From Janthinobacterium psychrotolerans (GTDB taxonomy: Bacteria; Pseudomonadota; Gammaproteobacteria; Burkholderiales; Burkholderiaceae_D), in assembly GCF_001677885.1 (NCBI RefSeq), contig NZ_LOCQ01000058.1, forward strand, positions 1 through 64,000: a DNA stretch of 64,000 bases, given 5' to 3'. The notes under the pieces are model-generated. The model was not told the DNA's origin. It worked only from the letters and a program-made list of their open reading frames with translations, and did not search any database. Every line of letters starts with the position of its first letter. Within the stretch, counting starts at the first letter, position 1. Positions 34,136 through 41,903 of the stretch are shown here, in pieces. Position numbers and translations under genes: made by a program.

Positions 34136-36433
34136 TCACGCAACCCTCGCAATCTCGCGCTCATGCGCGAAGTTGGCGAGGATCAGTGCCTTGGCCATGG
34201 GCGGGCAGACTGAATTGCCGCACATGCGTACTTGGGCCGACTTCGTCAGTTTCAGGCCTTGTGTCGGATCGTCGCCAATGATGTAATCGTCGGGGAAGCC
34301 CTGGGCGCGGAACAACTCACGCGGCTGCAGCATGCGCAGGCCGATATCCACAATCTGATAATCCTGACCCTGGATCGTGACCAGGCCGAAGCGGTCGCGG
34401 CTCGTGACCGTATTGAGCGGATCGGTAAGGCTGTGCGTCTCGCTGGCGCCGTAGTAGGCCAGCAGGAATGAGCGCACCTCGGCGTGGTGCTGGCCACCGG
34501 CGCTGACCGTGCCCAGCGGCTCGTCGGTACCGGCTGCCGTGCTGGTGCCGCGCAGTTTGATCATGTTGCTGGTGATCAGCGCCGACTTGCCGCCACCGCC
34601 GGCTGTGACCGTGCCAAGCGGCGCATCAGAGGCGTGGCCGACGCTGGCGCCCATGTCGCGCTGGATGTGTGCTGTGACGATGCCCATGGCATTGCCGGTA
34701 CCGGGCCGGGCGTGCGGTCCACCGGCCGTGACCGTGTGTATTGGCTCATCGAGGGCGCTGCCGGTGGCGCCGGTGCGGAACTTCGTGATGTGCGCCGACA
34801 CCATCGAGAAATGCCCGCCCTTGACCTGGGCGCAGATCGTGCGCAGCGGCGCGTCGACCGGCATCACACGCTGTGTGCTCGCATTGGCGTGCTCGGTCAA
34901 GAAAGCCGTCACCAGACTGTGGTGGTCGCATGCAGTGACCGTGCCGATAGGGTCGGCCAGGTCGGAGCCGACCACGCCCGTGTAATGCTTGGCCAGGAAT
35001 GCGGTGGCCACCGCTTTGTTGCCGCTGGCCGTCACAGTGCCCAGCGGAGCCTCGACGTGGTGCGCACCGGTGCCCCAGCGCTTCACGCCGCTTGGCGATA
35101 CTTCGCCGTGCGCGGCGTCGATCAGCACGGCGGAAACCAGTGCTTGGTTGCCGGCAGCGGTGATCGTCGGTACCGGCATGTCGACGCCGGCGCCGGGGTG
35201 GCCAGTGGTATTGGTCATGACGAAAGGCGCAATATCTACTTCGACCGGCAGCTTTTCCTTGTCGAACCAGCGTTTTACGCCGGCATGGATCAGTGCAGCA
35301 GATACCAGCGCGTGTTTGCTTTCGCCGACAACGGTGCCCAGCGGCTTCTCGATGTTAAGCGCGCGCGGAGCCTGGCCCTCGCGCTCGCCATATCCAACCT
35401 GCACCAGCGTGGCCACGCCCAGCGCCTTCTCACCGCGGTGCGCGCCGGTGATGGTGCGGAATGGCTCGTCGATCGATTCCGTGCGATCGCCACCTTGGTG
35501 CGTGACCGGGACGATGGTCGGCAGCACGACAGCACGATGGTTTTCAGTGGTCAGCGTGCCGAAGGGCTGGTTTGCCGACACAGGCTTGCCGCCGTACACC
35601 GGGCCGCCCTGGCCAACGATGAACGGATCCGCCGCGTCGACCACATACCGCATAATCCCCTTGGCGATGCGGCGCAGTGTGGCCGGCGCCAGCGGCCGGT
35701 CGCGCTCGAAGATCGACGGGCATGGCAGGCTGAAATCGATGCACTCGGCCGCCGTTCTGTACGGCCTCAGCTTGCCGGCGCGCACCCCGATGCTGTCCGG
35801 CGCGCCATGAGTTGGCTCCGGCCACTTGATGGTAATGCCGTCGCGGCGCGCCACCAGGAAGAAACGCTTGCGGATGGTTGGCGTGTCATGGTCGCAGCCG
35901 CGCATTTCGCGGTAGTCGACGGTGTAGCCGTGCGCGCGCAGCTGGCGAATGAAGCTGTCGAAGGTCTTGCCCTTCTTCTCCGGGTCAGGCTTCGCGCTGC
36001 CGTCGGCGGCGATCAGCAGCGGACCCCACGTTTTGAATTCCTCGACGTTCTCCAGCATGATCACGCGCGGCTTGCACTTCGCCGCCCAGCGCAACGTCAC
36101 CCAGGCCAGACCGCGAATCTTCTTCTCGACCGGCTTGCCGCCCTTGGCCTTGCTGAAATGCTTGCAGTCGGGCGACAGCCAGACCAGGCCCACCGGCCGG
36201 TTGTTTGTGACCTTGATCGGGTCGACGTCCCACACGCTCTCGCACAGGTGCGTAGTGTGCGGGTGGTTTGCCGCGTGCATAGCCAGCGCCTCGGGATCGT
36301 GGTTGATGGCGATATCGACCGGGCGGCCGAACGCCTGCTCCAGACCGGTGCTGGTTCCGCCACCACCGGCAAAATTATCTATTATCAATTCGCTACCAAG
36401 ATCGAGCGACAAGGTGAAGAGGTCGCGCTTCAT
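34136..36433 (-). CDS. DNA (cytosine-5) methyltransferase with long repeat insert
   Basis: 765 residues. Motif I FAGGGGTSTGLEQAF (21-35), catalytic Cys90 in SPDCKHFS, ENV (128-130), and the closing GNSVCPPMAKAL are present. Between motifs VIII and IX about 390 residues form roughly eleven repeats of about 30 residues around D-x-P-x-x-T-V-T-A, for example DAPLGTVTAGG, EAPLGTVTASG and DEPLGTVSAGG. This replaces the usual target-recognition domain (100-200 residues). Likely protects phage DNA from host restriction. ATGA overlap with the preceding gene. Confidence 0.9.
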   Translation of the reverse strand: MKRDLFTLSLDLGSELIIDNFAGGGGTSTGLEQAFGRPVDIAINHDPEALAMHAANHPHTTHLCESVWDVDPIKVTNNRPVGLVWLSPDCKHFSKAKGGKPVEKKIRGLAWVTLRWAAKCKPRVIMLENVEEFKTWGPLLIAADGSAKPDPEKKGKTFDSFIRQLRAHGYTVDYREMRGCDHDTPTIRKRFFLVARRDGITIKWPEPTHGAPDSIGVRAGKLRPYRTAAECIDFSLPCPSIFERDRPLAPATLRRIAKGIMRYVVDAADPFIVGQGGPVYGGKPVSANQPFGTLTTENHRAVVLPTIVPVTHQGGDRTESIDEPFRTITGAHRGEKALGVATLVQVGYGEREGQAPRALNIEKPLGTVVGESKHALVSAALIHAGVKRWFDKEKLPVEVDIAPFVMTNTTGHPGAGVDMPVPTITAAGNQALVSAVLIDAAHGEVSPSGVKRWGTGAHHVEAPLGTVTASGNKAVATAFLAKHYTGVVGSDLADPIGTVTACDHHSLVTAFLTEHANASTQRVMPVDAPLRTICAQVKGGHFSMVSAHITKFRTGATGSALDEPIHTVTAGGPHARPGTGNAMGIVTAHIQRDMGASVGHASDAPLGTVTAGGGGKSALITSNMIKLRGTSTAAGTDEPLGTVSAGGQHHAEVRSFLLAYYGASETHSLTDPLNTVTSRDRFGLVTIQGQDYQIVDIGLRMLQPRELFRAQGFPDDYIIGDDPTQGLKLTKSAQVRMCGNSVCPPMAKALILANFAHEREIARVA

Positions 36434-36903
36434 GGGTGCACCTCGCCAGCCGGCCCGAACAGCGCGGCCACCAGCGGATCGCGCATCGCCGGGTAGCGGT
36501 TGATGCGGACTGCGAAATGGGTATCGTCTGCCATGATATGGAAACTGCGGCCAGGCAGCACAGGCAGCGCGCGCACTGGTGGAGCCGGGATGCGCGGCTG
36601 GTGCTTGTCTTGCTCGATCTGACCCAGGAACTCGCTCACGAGCAGCGGGTCGCTCACCAGGCGGTAGCAGGCCTTGCCCAAGTAGGTCGCTGTGCCGTCA
36701 GCGTAGCGCGCCAGCACCGCCACGCCAGCAGCGCGCAGGTCAGCGATGTATTTGCGTGCGCCGGATGGCGACATTTTGAGATAGGCGCAGATATCGTCGG
36801 CCTGCATTTCGCGGGCGGCCAGTTCTGCGACCAGGCTTTTGAGGTTGGCAGTGCGCTGCTCGGTCATGCTGGTGCAGCGAGTGCGCATAGCTGGGGCGGT
36901 CAT
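36430..36903 (-). CDS. Winged-helix DNA-binding early protein
   Basis: 157 residues. Residues 18-65 (NLKSLVAELAAREMQADDIC, AYLKMSPSGARKYIADLRAA) form a helix-turn-helix or winged helix, followed by a strand pair ending YLGKACYRLV. The C terminus (NRYPAMRDPLVAALFG) resembles the tails of phage regulators that end in DPLVAALFG. It overlaps both neighbours by four bases. Role probably regulatory. Confidence 0.7.
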   Translation of the reverse strand: MTAPAMRTRCTSMTEQRTANLKSLVAELAAREMQADDICAYLKMSPSGARKYIADLRAAGVAVLARYADGTATYLGKACYRLVSDPLLVSEFLGQIEQDKHQPRIPAPPVRALPVLPGRSFHIMADDTHFAVRINRYPAMRDPLVAALFGPAGEVHP

Positions 36904-36968
36904 GGATGCACCGCCGTGAGGGCAATCAGTGCGCGCTGGCGCGCCGAATAAGTTGGTCGGCTATTCAC
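36900..36968 (-). CDS. 22-codon micro-ORF with coupled ends
   Basis: GTG at 36968 overlaps the KilA-N stop (GTGA) and its TGA overlaps the next ATG (ATGA). The product begins MNSRPTYSAR and ends TAVHP. Precise coupling at both ends, not the sequence, is the evidence. It may serve translational coupling rather than make a protein. Confidence 0.35.
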   Translation of the reverse strand: MNSRPTYSARQRALIALTAVHP

Positions 36969-37723
36969 AAGGCCACCTCGCCCAGCACCGAGTCGCGCCA
37001 TTTCACCTGCTGGATCGGTGCGCCGCTGCCGTGCGCCTTGCCCGTGTCGAACACCACAGCATGAGCGCGCCCTTTCGCCGTCGGTACCCAGTGGCCGGCA
37101 ATCTGCTCTTGCAGGCCTGCCTGGGCCAGCAGCTGGTTGAAGTCCTTGGCGCTTTTGACAAAGCGGCGGCCCATTTCCGTGGGCGTGAAGCAAATATCTT
37201 GTTCGGGCGTGGCCAGGTGCGTGCGCTCCATCAGCTGCAGCATGTTGACGCCGGTCAGCGCCGCCGTGCCTTGGTTCGCGCTGATCGCCGCGGCATTCTT
37301 GTCCAGGCCGATCAGGCGCGCGATGCCGAAGATGGCGCGGAATTCCTTGGCGGGCGAGATTGCGCTGGGCTTCGGTGCGGCGGCCGGCGCCGGGGTAGCG
37401 ACCAAAGCATCGAAGGTCCGGATCACCTGCAGGTGGAACTTTGCGCTGATCCACATGGCATAAGCGTAGACCAGCTCCTTGCATACGTAGGTGCCGCCGT
37501 TGCGGCCCGGCGTGGTCACGGTCGTGAAACTCTGCTCCGGCGCAGAGTTTAATTCCGCCTCCAGGTCTTGGGTTTCCGAACGGCGGAAGAAGAACGCGGG
37601 CTGATGCCGACTCTCGGCGCCGGCGGCTTTGTGCAGATCGTTGAGGCAAAAACGCCCCACGCTGTCCACCGCGATGATGGTATCGGCGATGGTGATGCCT
37701 TTGTGTTGTACAATCGGTGTCAT
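36965..37723 (-). CDS. KilA-N domain protein
   Basis: 252 residues from ATG 37723 (AAAGA upstream). The N-terminal KilA-N domain is clear: GITIADTIIAVDSVGRFCLN, DLHKAAGAESRHQPAFFFRR, then GRNGGTYVCKELVYAYAMWIS and FHLQVIRTFDAL. Residues 140-252 are a second helical domain with LEIM-like CFTPTEMGRRF. KilA-N proteins bind DNA and often act as antirepressors or growth-arrest proteins. A second protein of the related Bro-N type lies at 10105. Confidence 0.85.
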   Translation of the reverse strand: MTPIVQHKGITIADTIIAVDSVGRFCLNDLHKAAGAESRHQPAFFFRRSETQDLEAELNSAPEQSFTTVTTPGRNGGTYVCKELVYAYAMWISAKFHLQVIRTFDALVATPAPAAAPKPSAISPAKEFRAIFGIARLIGLDKNAAAISANQGTAALTGVNMLQLMERTHLATPEQDICFTPTEMGRRFVKSAKDFNQLLAQAGLQEQIAGHWVPTAKGRAHAVVFDTGKAHGSGAPIQQVKWRDSVLGEVAL

Positions 37724-37756
37724 AAATTCTTTCGCGAATTTTGATGTTTCAAGGAA

Positions 37757-37779
37757 GCCCGCCTGCCAGCGGGCTTTTT
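37757..37779 (+). terminator. GC hairpin with rightward T run between early genes
   Basis: GCCCGC / GCGGGC (6-base loop) followed by TTTTTT on the plus strand; on the minus strand only TTCCTT follows. It would stop rightward antisense transcripts and perhaps weaken leftward reading into the KilA-N gene. Confidence 0.5.
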
Positions 37780-37961
37780 TATTGGTCGGCCAGCAACTCG
37801 GCCAGCATTGCGCTGTAGTGCGCCCGCGCGCGAACATGGCCAGGGTCCGGATCGTGTGGCCGGACGTAATCCGGATTCGGCTCGACCAGGTCGTGCTGCT
37901 GCGCGCCCTGCCCGGCCTGCGCCAGCGCGCCACCATCCGGCTGCATGGTCTTCCAGGTCAA
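37779..37961 (-). CDS. Small early protein, unknown function
   Basis: 60 residues from TTG 37961 (TTGA overlap with the upstream stop, AGAGG upstream) or 55 from ATG 37946. The sequence (EPNPDYVRPHDPDPGHVRAR) is Pro/Asp-rich and probably unstructured, with a C-terminal helix (HYSAMLAELLAD). Retained because of coupling and position. Confidence 0.5.
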   Translation of the reverse strand: MTWKTMQPDGGALAQAGQGAQQHDLVEPNPDYVRPHDPDPGHVRARAHYSAMLAELLADQ

Positions 37962-38239
37962 ACCGCCACCTCTGGCGCGGCCGGCGTGGCGATCGCCTTC
38001 AATTCGCGGATTGCGATATCGGTCACTTCGTGCATGCGGATCAGCAGCGTGGCGCCTACCGGCAGGCGGCCATGGCGGATCTTGCTGATGACTGGCGGCG
38101 CCACTTCGAGCGCGCGCGACAGCGCCGCATCATTCTTGAGGCCCAACTTCGCCATCACGGCGTCGAGCAGCTGGCAGTTGCCGGCGGCGTTGCCCAGCGC
38201 CTGGCTCTGGGAATGGATGGGGGGTTTGCGACATGTCAT
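37958..38239 (-). CDS. HTH regulator (Cro/CI-like or antitoxin-like)
   Basis: 93 residues from ATG 38239. A helix-turn-helix is visible: LLDAVMAKLGLKNDAALSRA, EVAPPVISKIRHGRLPVG, followed by a capping helix (LLIRMHEVTDIAIRELKAI). An AGGAG lies close to the ATG. In lambda this position holds cII; an early activator/repressor role is possible but the target is unknown. Confidence 0.72.
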   Translation of the reverse strand: MTCRKPPIHSQSQALGNAAGNCQLLDAVMAKLGLKNDAALSRALEVAPPVISKIRHGRLPVGATLLIRMHEVTDIAIRELKAIATPAAPEVAV

Positions 38240-38312
38240 GCTCCTGATTGATGGTGGATAAATCGGCCGCCAAGCGGCCGTGTGATGCTGTAGTTGTCGG
38301 GTGCAGGCCCAG

Positions 38313-38528
38313 TTACGGCGGCTCGCGGCGCGGCACTTCAAATTTCCGCGCCACCCTGTCTGTGGCATCGCGCCATTTCTGGCGCGCTTCCTTGTGTGCG
38401 GCCTTCGCCGCGCTCTCGCCCTCCCCGTCCTTCGCGCCCTGTAGGTCTTTCTCTGCCTGGCGGTAAATCATGGAGCGCTGGAAAACGAGCTCTTTTTCCT
38501 CGGCCGTGACCTCGGGTTGTTTATTCAA
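38313..38528 (-). CDS. Small charged early protein
   Basis: 71 residues from TTG 38528, chosen because GGAGG lies seven bases upstream and there is no ATG. It is highly charged and helical (EEKELVFQRSMIYRQAEKDL, AAHKEARQKWRDATDRVA). Function unknown. Confidence 0.6.
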   Translation of the reverse strand: MNKQPEVTAEEKELVFQRSMIYRQAEKDLQGAKDGEGESAAKAAHKEARQKWRDATDRVARKFEVPRREPP

Positions 38529-38545
38529 TAGCCGCCTCCATGCCG

Positions 38546-38833
38546 TTAAACCCGCATCCGAACGACGCGCGGGACGACGCCGAAGCTGGGACGCTGCGCC
38601 TGGAGTGGGCCCAGCTTTTCCCGCGATTTGGGTCTATTCCCGCCCGAGAACGGCGGCGTATCATTTCGTTTCGGCCGGGTGTCGTGGTGGTCACGGATGA
38701 TCACGATGGTGCATTCGTTCAGCACGTCGCTGATCGACTTGCCCTTGGCCGCGCAGGCGGCTTGCAGGGCATCCTTGTTCTCTTCCGTGATGTAACTCTT
38801 GACGAGCGCGGTGCGTTTTTGTTTCAACTTCAT
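38546..38833 (-). CDS. Small ribbon-helix-helix-like protein
   Basis: 95 residues. The start (KQKRTALVKSYITEENKDAL, then GKSISDVLNECTIVII) looks like an Arc/CopG-type strand-helix-helix unit. The C terminus is Arg/Pro-rich. CAGGAG precedes ATG 38833. Probably DNA-binding; part of the leftward regulator cluster. Confidence 0.6.
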   Translation of the reverse strand: MKLKQKRTALVKSYITEENKDALQAACAAKGKSISDVLNECTIVIIRDHHDTRPKRNDTPPFSGGNRPKSREKLGPLQAQRPSFGVVPRVVRMRV

Positions 38834-38902
38834 GGTTTCTCCTGGTGGTCGGTGTTACAGGGTTTGGGTACAGCGAAATTGCAGGGCGACGCTCGGCGCG
38901 CG

Positions 38903-39043
38903 TTACGGCGGCCGGTCTTCTTCGAGCGCTTTCAGGCATTCATCGAACGGCACACCTGGCGGCAGTTGGTGCAGTTCGAGCAGCGGGATGCGCACGAAGT
39001 CATCCGCCGGGCGCGGCGGAGAAATGGGGATCAGGCGGATCAT
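38903..39043 (-). CDS. Small protein coupled to cro
   Basis: 46 residues (IRLIPISPPRPADDFVRIPL, then FDECLKALEEDRPP). ATG 39043 overlaps the cro stop by ATGA; stop TAA at 38903. No recognised domain. Confidence 0.55.
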   Translation of the reverse strand: MIRLIPISPPRPADDFVRIPLLELHQLPPGVPFDECLKALEEDRPP

Positions 39044-39393
39044 GGAATTGCTCTCGCGTCGATGCCAACAGCAGCACGGTCTGGCACGGTGTCGAGGATG
39101 CCGTTCGTCGTGGGCGGCTGGCGGCCGGCGTGGCCTGGCGCTGGAACAGGATCAGTGGCGCGGCGCGGCGCCGGCGCATTGGCCAGCTCCGGCCAGATCT
39201 TGTGCCAGTCCTTGGGGCGCAAGTCCTTGCGCGTAACCTGGGCATCCGTAGCTCGCTCGATTTCGACGCAACGCTCTGGTGGCACGGGCCGTAATTCGTT
39301 CGCCCATTGGCTGATGAGCACCGGGGTAATGCCGATCTTGTCGGCGAGGCCACGTTGCGAACCGTGACTTTTGACGTATTCGATGAGTTTCAT
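39040..39393 (-). CDS. cro: Cro-type repressor (YdaS/Cro-like HTH)
   Basis: 117 residues from ATG 39393. The N-terminal HTH (KLIEYVKSHGSQRGLADKIG, TPVLISQWANELRPVP, ERCVEIERATD) is the YdaS/Cro type. It is the first leftward gene opposite cI, with the operators between. The promoter (-35 TTGCAA at 39428-39423, 17-bp spacer, -10 TATAGT at 39405-39400) predicts a start within a base or two of the A of the ATG, so the mRNA may be leaderless; GAGG lies only two bases before the ATG. The C-terminal 50 residues are Pro/Arg-rich. Confidence 0.85.
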   Translation of the reverse strand: MKLIEYVKSHGSQRGLADKIGITPVLISQWANELRPVPPERCVEIERATDAQVTRKDLRPKDWHKIWPELANAPAPRRATDPVPAPGHAGRQPPTTNGILDTVPDRAAVGIDARAIP

Positions 39394-39399
39394 AACCTC

Positions 39400-39469
39400 A
39401 CTATAGCAATTTGCTTTTACTCTTGCAATAGCAATTTGCATATTCCTATGCAAAGCGTTTTGCTATTAA
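39400..39469. promoter_or_regulatory. Operator region between cro and cI (OR-like)
   Basis: Three operators: AGCAATTTGCT (39405-39415, perfect dyad), AGCAATTTGCA (39430-39440), AGCGTTTTGCT (39454-39464), with centres 25 and 24 bp apart. The first overlaps the cro -10. A TATTAA at 39464-39469 could be the cI -10, placing that start about two bases before the cI ATG. The same dyad recurs at 42396-42431. Confidence 0.85.
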
Positions 39470-39477
39470 ATGACTCT

Positions 39478-40242
39478 ATGGCTACATCTAAAGAAATCCG
39501 CATCGAAAATCTCCGCGCGCTCGTCAAGGAATTCAAGACGGCGGACGCAGTGGCGCAACGCGCATCCACGGCGCCTATGTACCTCAGTCAAATACTGAAC
39601 AGCGCAAAGTCATCCACCGGAACCGCTCGTGGCGTGGGCGACAAGCTGGCCCGAAAACTTGAGGCTGGCTGTGGAAAGCCCGAGGGCTGGATGGATGCGG
39701 ATCATGGCCTGGCGCCGGAGACTGATTTGCCCGAAGATCATGGCGACCCTGTAGATGGCCTGGCTGCCATGCCCTTTATGGCTGGAGTAAGCCGCGTCCG
39801 GGTTGGGGAGCCGACAGCTGACATGACGCCCATCAAGCTGGTGACTATGCATCTGCAGGCTGGCATTATGGGATTTGAAGTACAGCAAGACTTTGATGAT
39901 GGCGGAACACTGGATGTCCCTACTCTCTGGATCAACGATGGGGACTATGTACCGCACTGCCTAATGGCCATAAAGGTTCGCGGCGACAGTATGCAGCCGC
40001 TGCTCTACCAAGGCGACATCGCCGTCGTCAATATCGCCGATACAAAGAAAGTGAGCGGGGGCGTATACGCCATTAACTTTAATGGCGAGCCAGTGGTAAA
40101 GCGCCTGCGTTACGAGGGAAATGAATGGTACATGACGTCTGAAAATGCCACCCATCCACGCCGACTATGCAAAGGCGGCGCATGCATTATTGTCGGGCGT
40201 ATCGTTCGGTTTGAAGCGCGCAACTTCAAAGACCGCCTCTAA
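39478..40242 (+). CDS. cI: CI-type repressor, S24/LexA-like
   Basis: 254 residues from ATG 39478; upstream in-frame ATGs fall inside the operators. The N-terminal HTH (RIENLRALVKEFKTADAVAQ, STAPMYLSQILN) is followed by a C-terminal S24 domain with Ser171 in VRGDSMQPLL and Lys208 in EPVVKRL, 37 apart as in LexA. Ala128-Gly129 is a candidate self-cleavage bond. It keeps lysogeny by binding the dyads at 39.4 and 42.4 kb, and should be inactivated by RecA after DNA damage. No Shine-Dalgarno is visible. Confidence 0.9.
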   Translation: MATSKEIRIENLRALVKEFKTADAVAQRASTAPMYLSQILNSAKSSTGTARGVGDKLARKLEAGCGKPEGWMDADHGLAPETDLPEDHGDPVDGLAAMPFMAGVSRVRVGEPTADMTPIKLVTMHLQAGIMGFEVQQDFDDGGTLDVPTLWINDGDYVPHCLMAIKVRGDSMQPLLYQGDIAVVNIADTKKVSGGVYAINFNGEPVVKRLRYEGNEWYMTSENATHPRRLCKGGACIIVGRIVRFEARNFKDRL

Positions 40243-40260
40243 TTCACTACTAGAATGATC

Positions 40261-40953
40261 ATGAAAAGCTTAGTCTTGGCGCTAGTCGCCCTTGCAGGCC
40301 TCCCCGCCCATGCGCAATACGCATCATTGACACAGAATGCCGCCTCGGCAGAGGATATTAAACAATCAACTCTGTTGGCGGCGCGTGAAAAAATGGCAGG
40401 CGTGACGTTTTGGATCGAGCCGAATGCTTCTGCAATTAGACGAAAGGAATTTATTAGCGCTGAGGAAGATGGCTCTATTGGCAGTGAAAAGTTCGTGGTG
40501 ACTGAGGCGACCAGCTTTTCAGTTATTGGTTTCACAACTAACAGATATCGAAATTACGTTAAGATAAATTTCCCCGATGGAAAAATTGCATATTTAGCAG
40601 AGGGTATATTATTCGATAGCAACCCGAAAAAATATGCTCTTTTTGATGATCTATATGAGATTGGGAGGGCCAAGCACAATTTTGTTGAATACATCCTCCC
40701 GGTATCGCCAGAAGAATTACGCATTGCGGAAAAAAAGGCTAAAACCAAGGCGGCAAATGCTGCTGCCGCTTGGAAAGCACGCGGCGGAGTTAGCATTGGA
40801 ATGACCGCAAAGCAGGTTCGCGCATCCAACTGGGGTGGGCCGGAGAGTATCAATCGCAGCACTGGATCATACGGCACTCATGAACAATGGGTTTACGGCG
40901 GCGGCAACTACATTTATTTTGAAAACGGCATCGTATCGTCAATTCAGAATTAG
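40261..40953 (+). CDS. Secreted/periplasmic protein co-transcribed with cI
   Basis: 230 residues from ATG 40261 (ATG 40255 possible). A clear signal peptide (MKSLVLALVALAGLPAHA, cleavage before QY) is followed by a beta-rich domain and a C-terminal SmpA/BamE-like segment (GGVSIGMTAKQVRASNWGGP, EQWVYGGGNYIYFENGIV). Low GC. It begins 19 bases after cI and no promoter is visible, so it is probably made in lysogens, the place of lambda rexAB. A role in the envelope, such as exclusion or lysogenic conversion, is inferred. Confidence 0.72.
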   Translation: MKSLVLALVALAGLPAHAQYASLTQNAASAEDIKQSTLLAAREKMAGVTFWIEPNASAIRRKEFISAEEDGSIGSEKFVVTEATSFSVIGFTTNRYRNYVKINFPDGKIAYLAEGILFDSNPKKYALFDDLYEIGRAKHNFVEYILPVSPEELRIAEKKAKTKAANAAAAWKARGGVSIGMTAKQVRASNWGGPESINRSTGSYGTHEQWVYGGGNYIYFENGIVSSIQN

Positions 40954-41075
40954 TAGCATAAGAACTTCAACAACAGACAATCGCACCACCTCGCCGGCGG
41001 TGGGTGTGTTGCTGGATAATAAGCACCCCAATGCAGTCCCAAATTCTAAAAAATAAATTATCAACGAAGGCAGGC

Positions 41076-41603
41076 ATGACTGAATTCATTTTTTATCACG
41101 GTGACGTATCTCACGCTGGCACTGCAAATCTGAGACATCTCGTAACTGCTGCCGTAAATAATGGGGTTAAAAATCTAACAATTTGCATTTCCAGCCACGG
41201 TGGCGATGTAGCGTCAGGGCTGGGCATATATAATTTTCTGCTGATGCAGCCGATTGCAATCACTACTTATGTAAGTGGGGTATGCGGCTCTATTGCCGCA
41301 ACCATGTTTATGGCAGGTACCACCAGGATCGCAGCAAATGTCTCGACATTTTCATTGCATGCAGCGACGTATAGTACCGGACCAAGAAAGGGAGAAAAAT
41401 CAGAAAATACTGAATTGATTGCATACCCATTTGAAGCATTAACTAAATGGACTAGCGAATTATCGGAGAAATATTTCGATAATAGTACGGAGAAGTTTAT
41501 TTCGCCGCATACTGCCCTAGATTTGGGAATAATTAGTGCAATTAGAGACATAAAAATAGAAACCACTGATACCGTTACACATGTAAATATACCGGTATCA
41601 TAG
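41076..41603 (+). CDS. ClpP-like serine protease, lysogeny-linked
   Basis: 175 residues from ATG 41076 (AAGG upstream). It has the ClpP fold signature: ICISSHGGDVASGLGIYNFL (oxyanion strand), GVCGSIAATMFMAG with Ser72 as nucleophile, FSLHAATY with His95, and an acidic residue at Asp135 or Glu139 in place of the usual third member. A GLID-like end (ALDLGIISAI) follows. It lacks the HK97-protease context; the capsid genes are 25 kb away. GC is low. Possible roles are host or regulator proteolysis; whether it pairs with host ClpX/ClpA is unknown. Confidence 0.75.
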   Translation: MTEFIFYHGDVSHAGTANLRHLVTAAVNNGVKNLTICISSHGGDVASGLGIYNFLLMQPIAITTYVSGVCGSIAATMFMAGTTRIAANVSTFSLHAATYSTGPRKGEKSENTELIAYPFEALTKWTSELSEKYFDNSTEKFISPHTALDLGIISAIRDIKIETTDTVTHVNIPVS

Positions 41604-41903
41604 AGTTACGAGCCTCACAATTCGACAGCCGTTTGCATAACAATCGGGGTTGCTGCAATGGCAGGTCCGGTGCCCCCTAGCCGCGCGCCCTGATGGTGCG
41701 ACGGGTGAGGCGGCAGATTTGCTGCCTGCTGCGCCCACTGCTGAGCTGGCACTCTCCATCGGACCAGTGCCAAAGTTGGGTATCCGATAGTAAATCGATA
41801 TTTTTGCATACCCGGCACGCGGCCCGGTATCCGTCATCCTTTGCAAGTGGGCCGTTATTTTCTCGCGCCCTGTAACGCTAAAATCTTCTGCGCATAATTC
41901 CAT
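41598..41903 (-). CDS. Small Cys-rich phage protein
   Basis: 101 residues from ATG 41903 (GAGGAAA upstream). The N terminus is helical; the end is HRTCHCSNPDCYANGCRIVR, four Cys that could bind zinc. It converges with and overlaps the ClpP-like gene by 6 bases. Its leader would come from the structured region to its right. The Cys-rich ending is familiar to me from small phage proteins, but no function is known. Confidence 0.58.
   Translation of the reverse strand: MELCAEDFSVTGREKITAHLQRMTDTGPRAGYAKISIYYRIPNFGTGPMESASSAVGAAGSKSAASPVAPSGRAARGHRTCHCSNPDCYANGCRIVRLVTL

Noticed and set aside
34484-36496. 670-codon rightward frame
   Set aside because: Antisense shadow of the cytosine methyltransferase; no plausible protein features.
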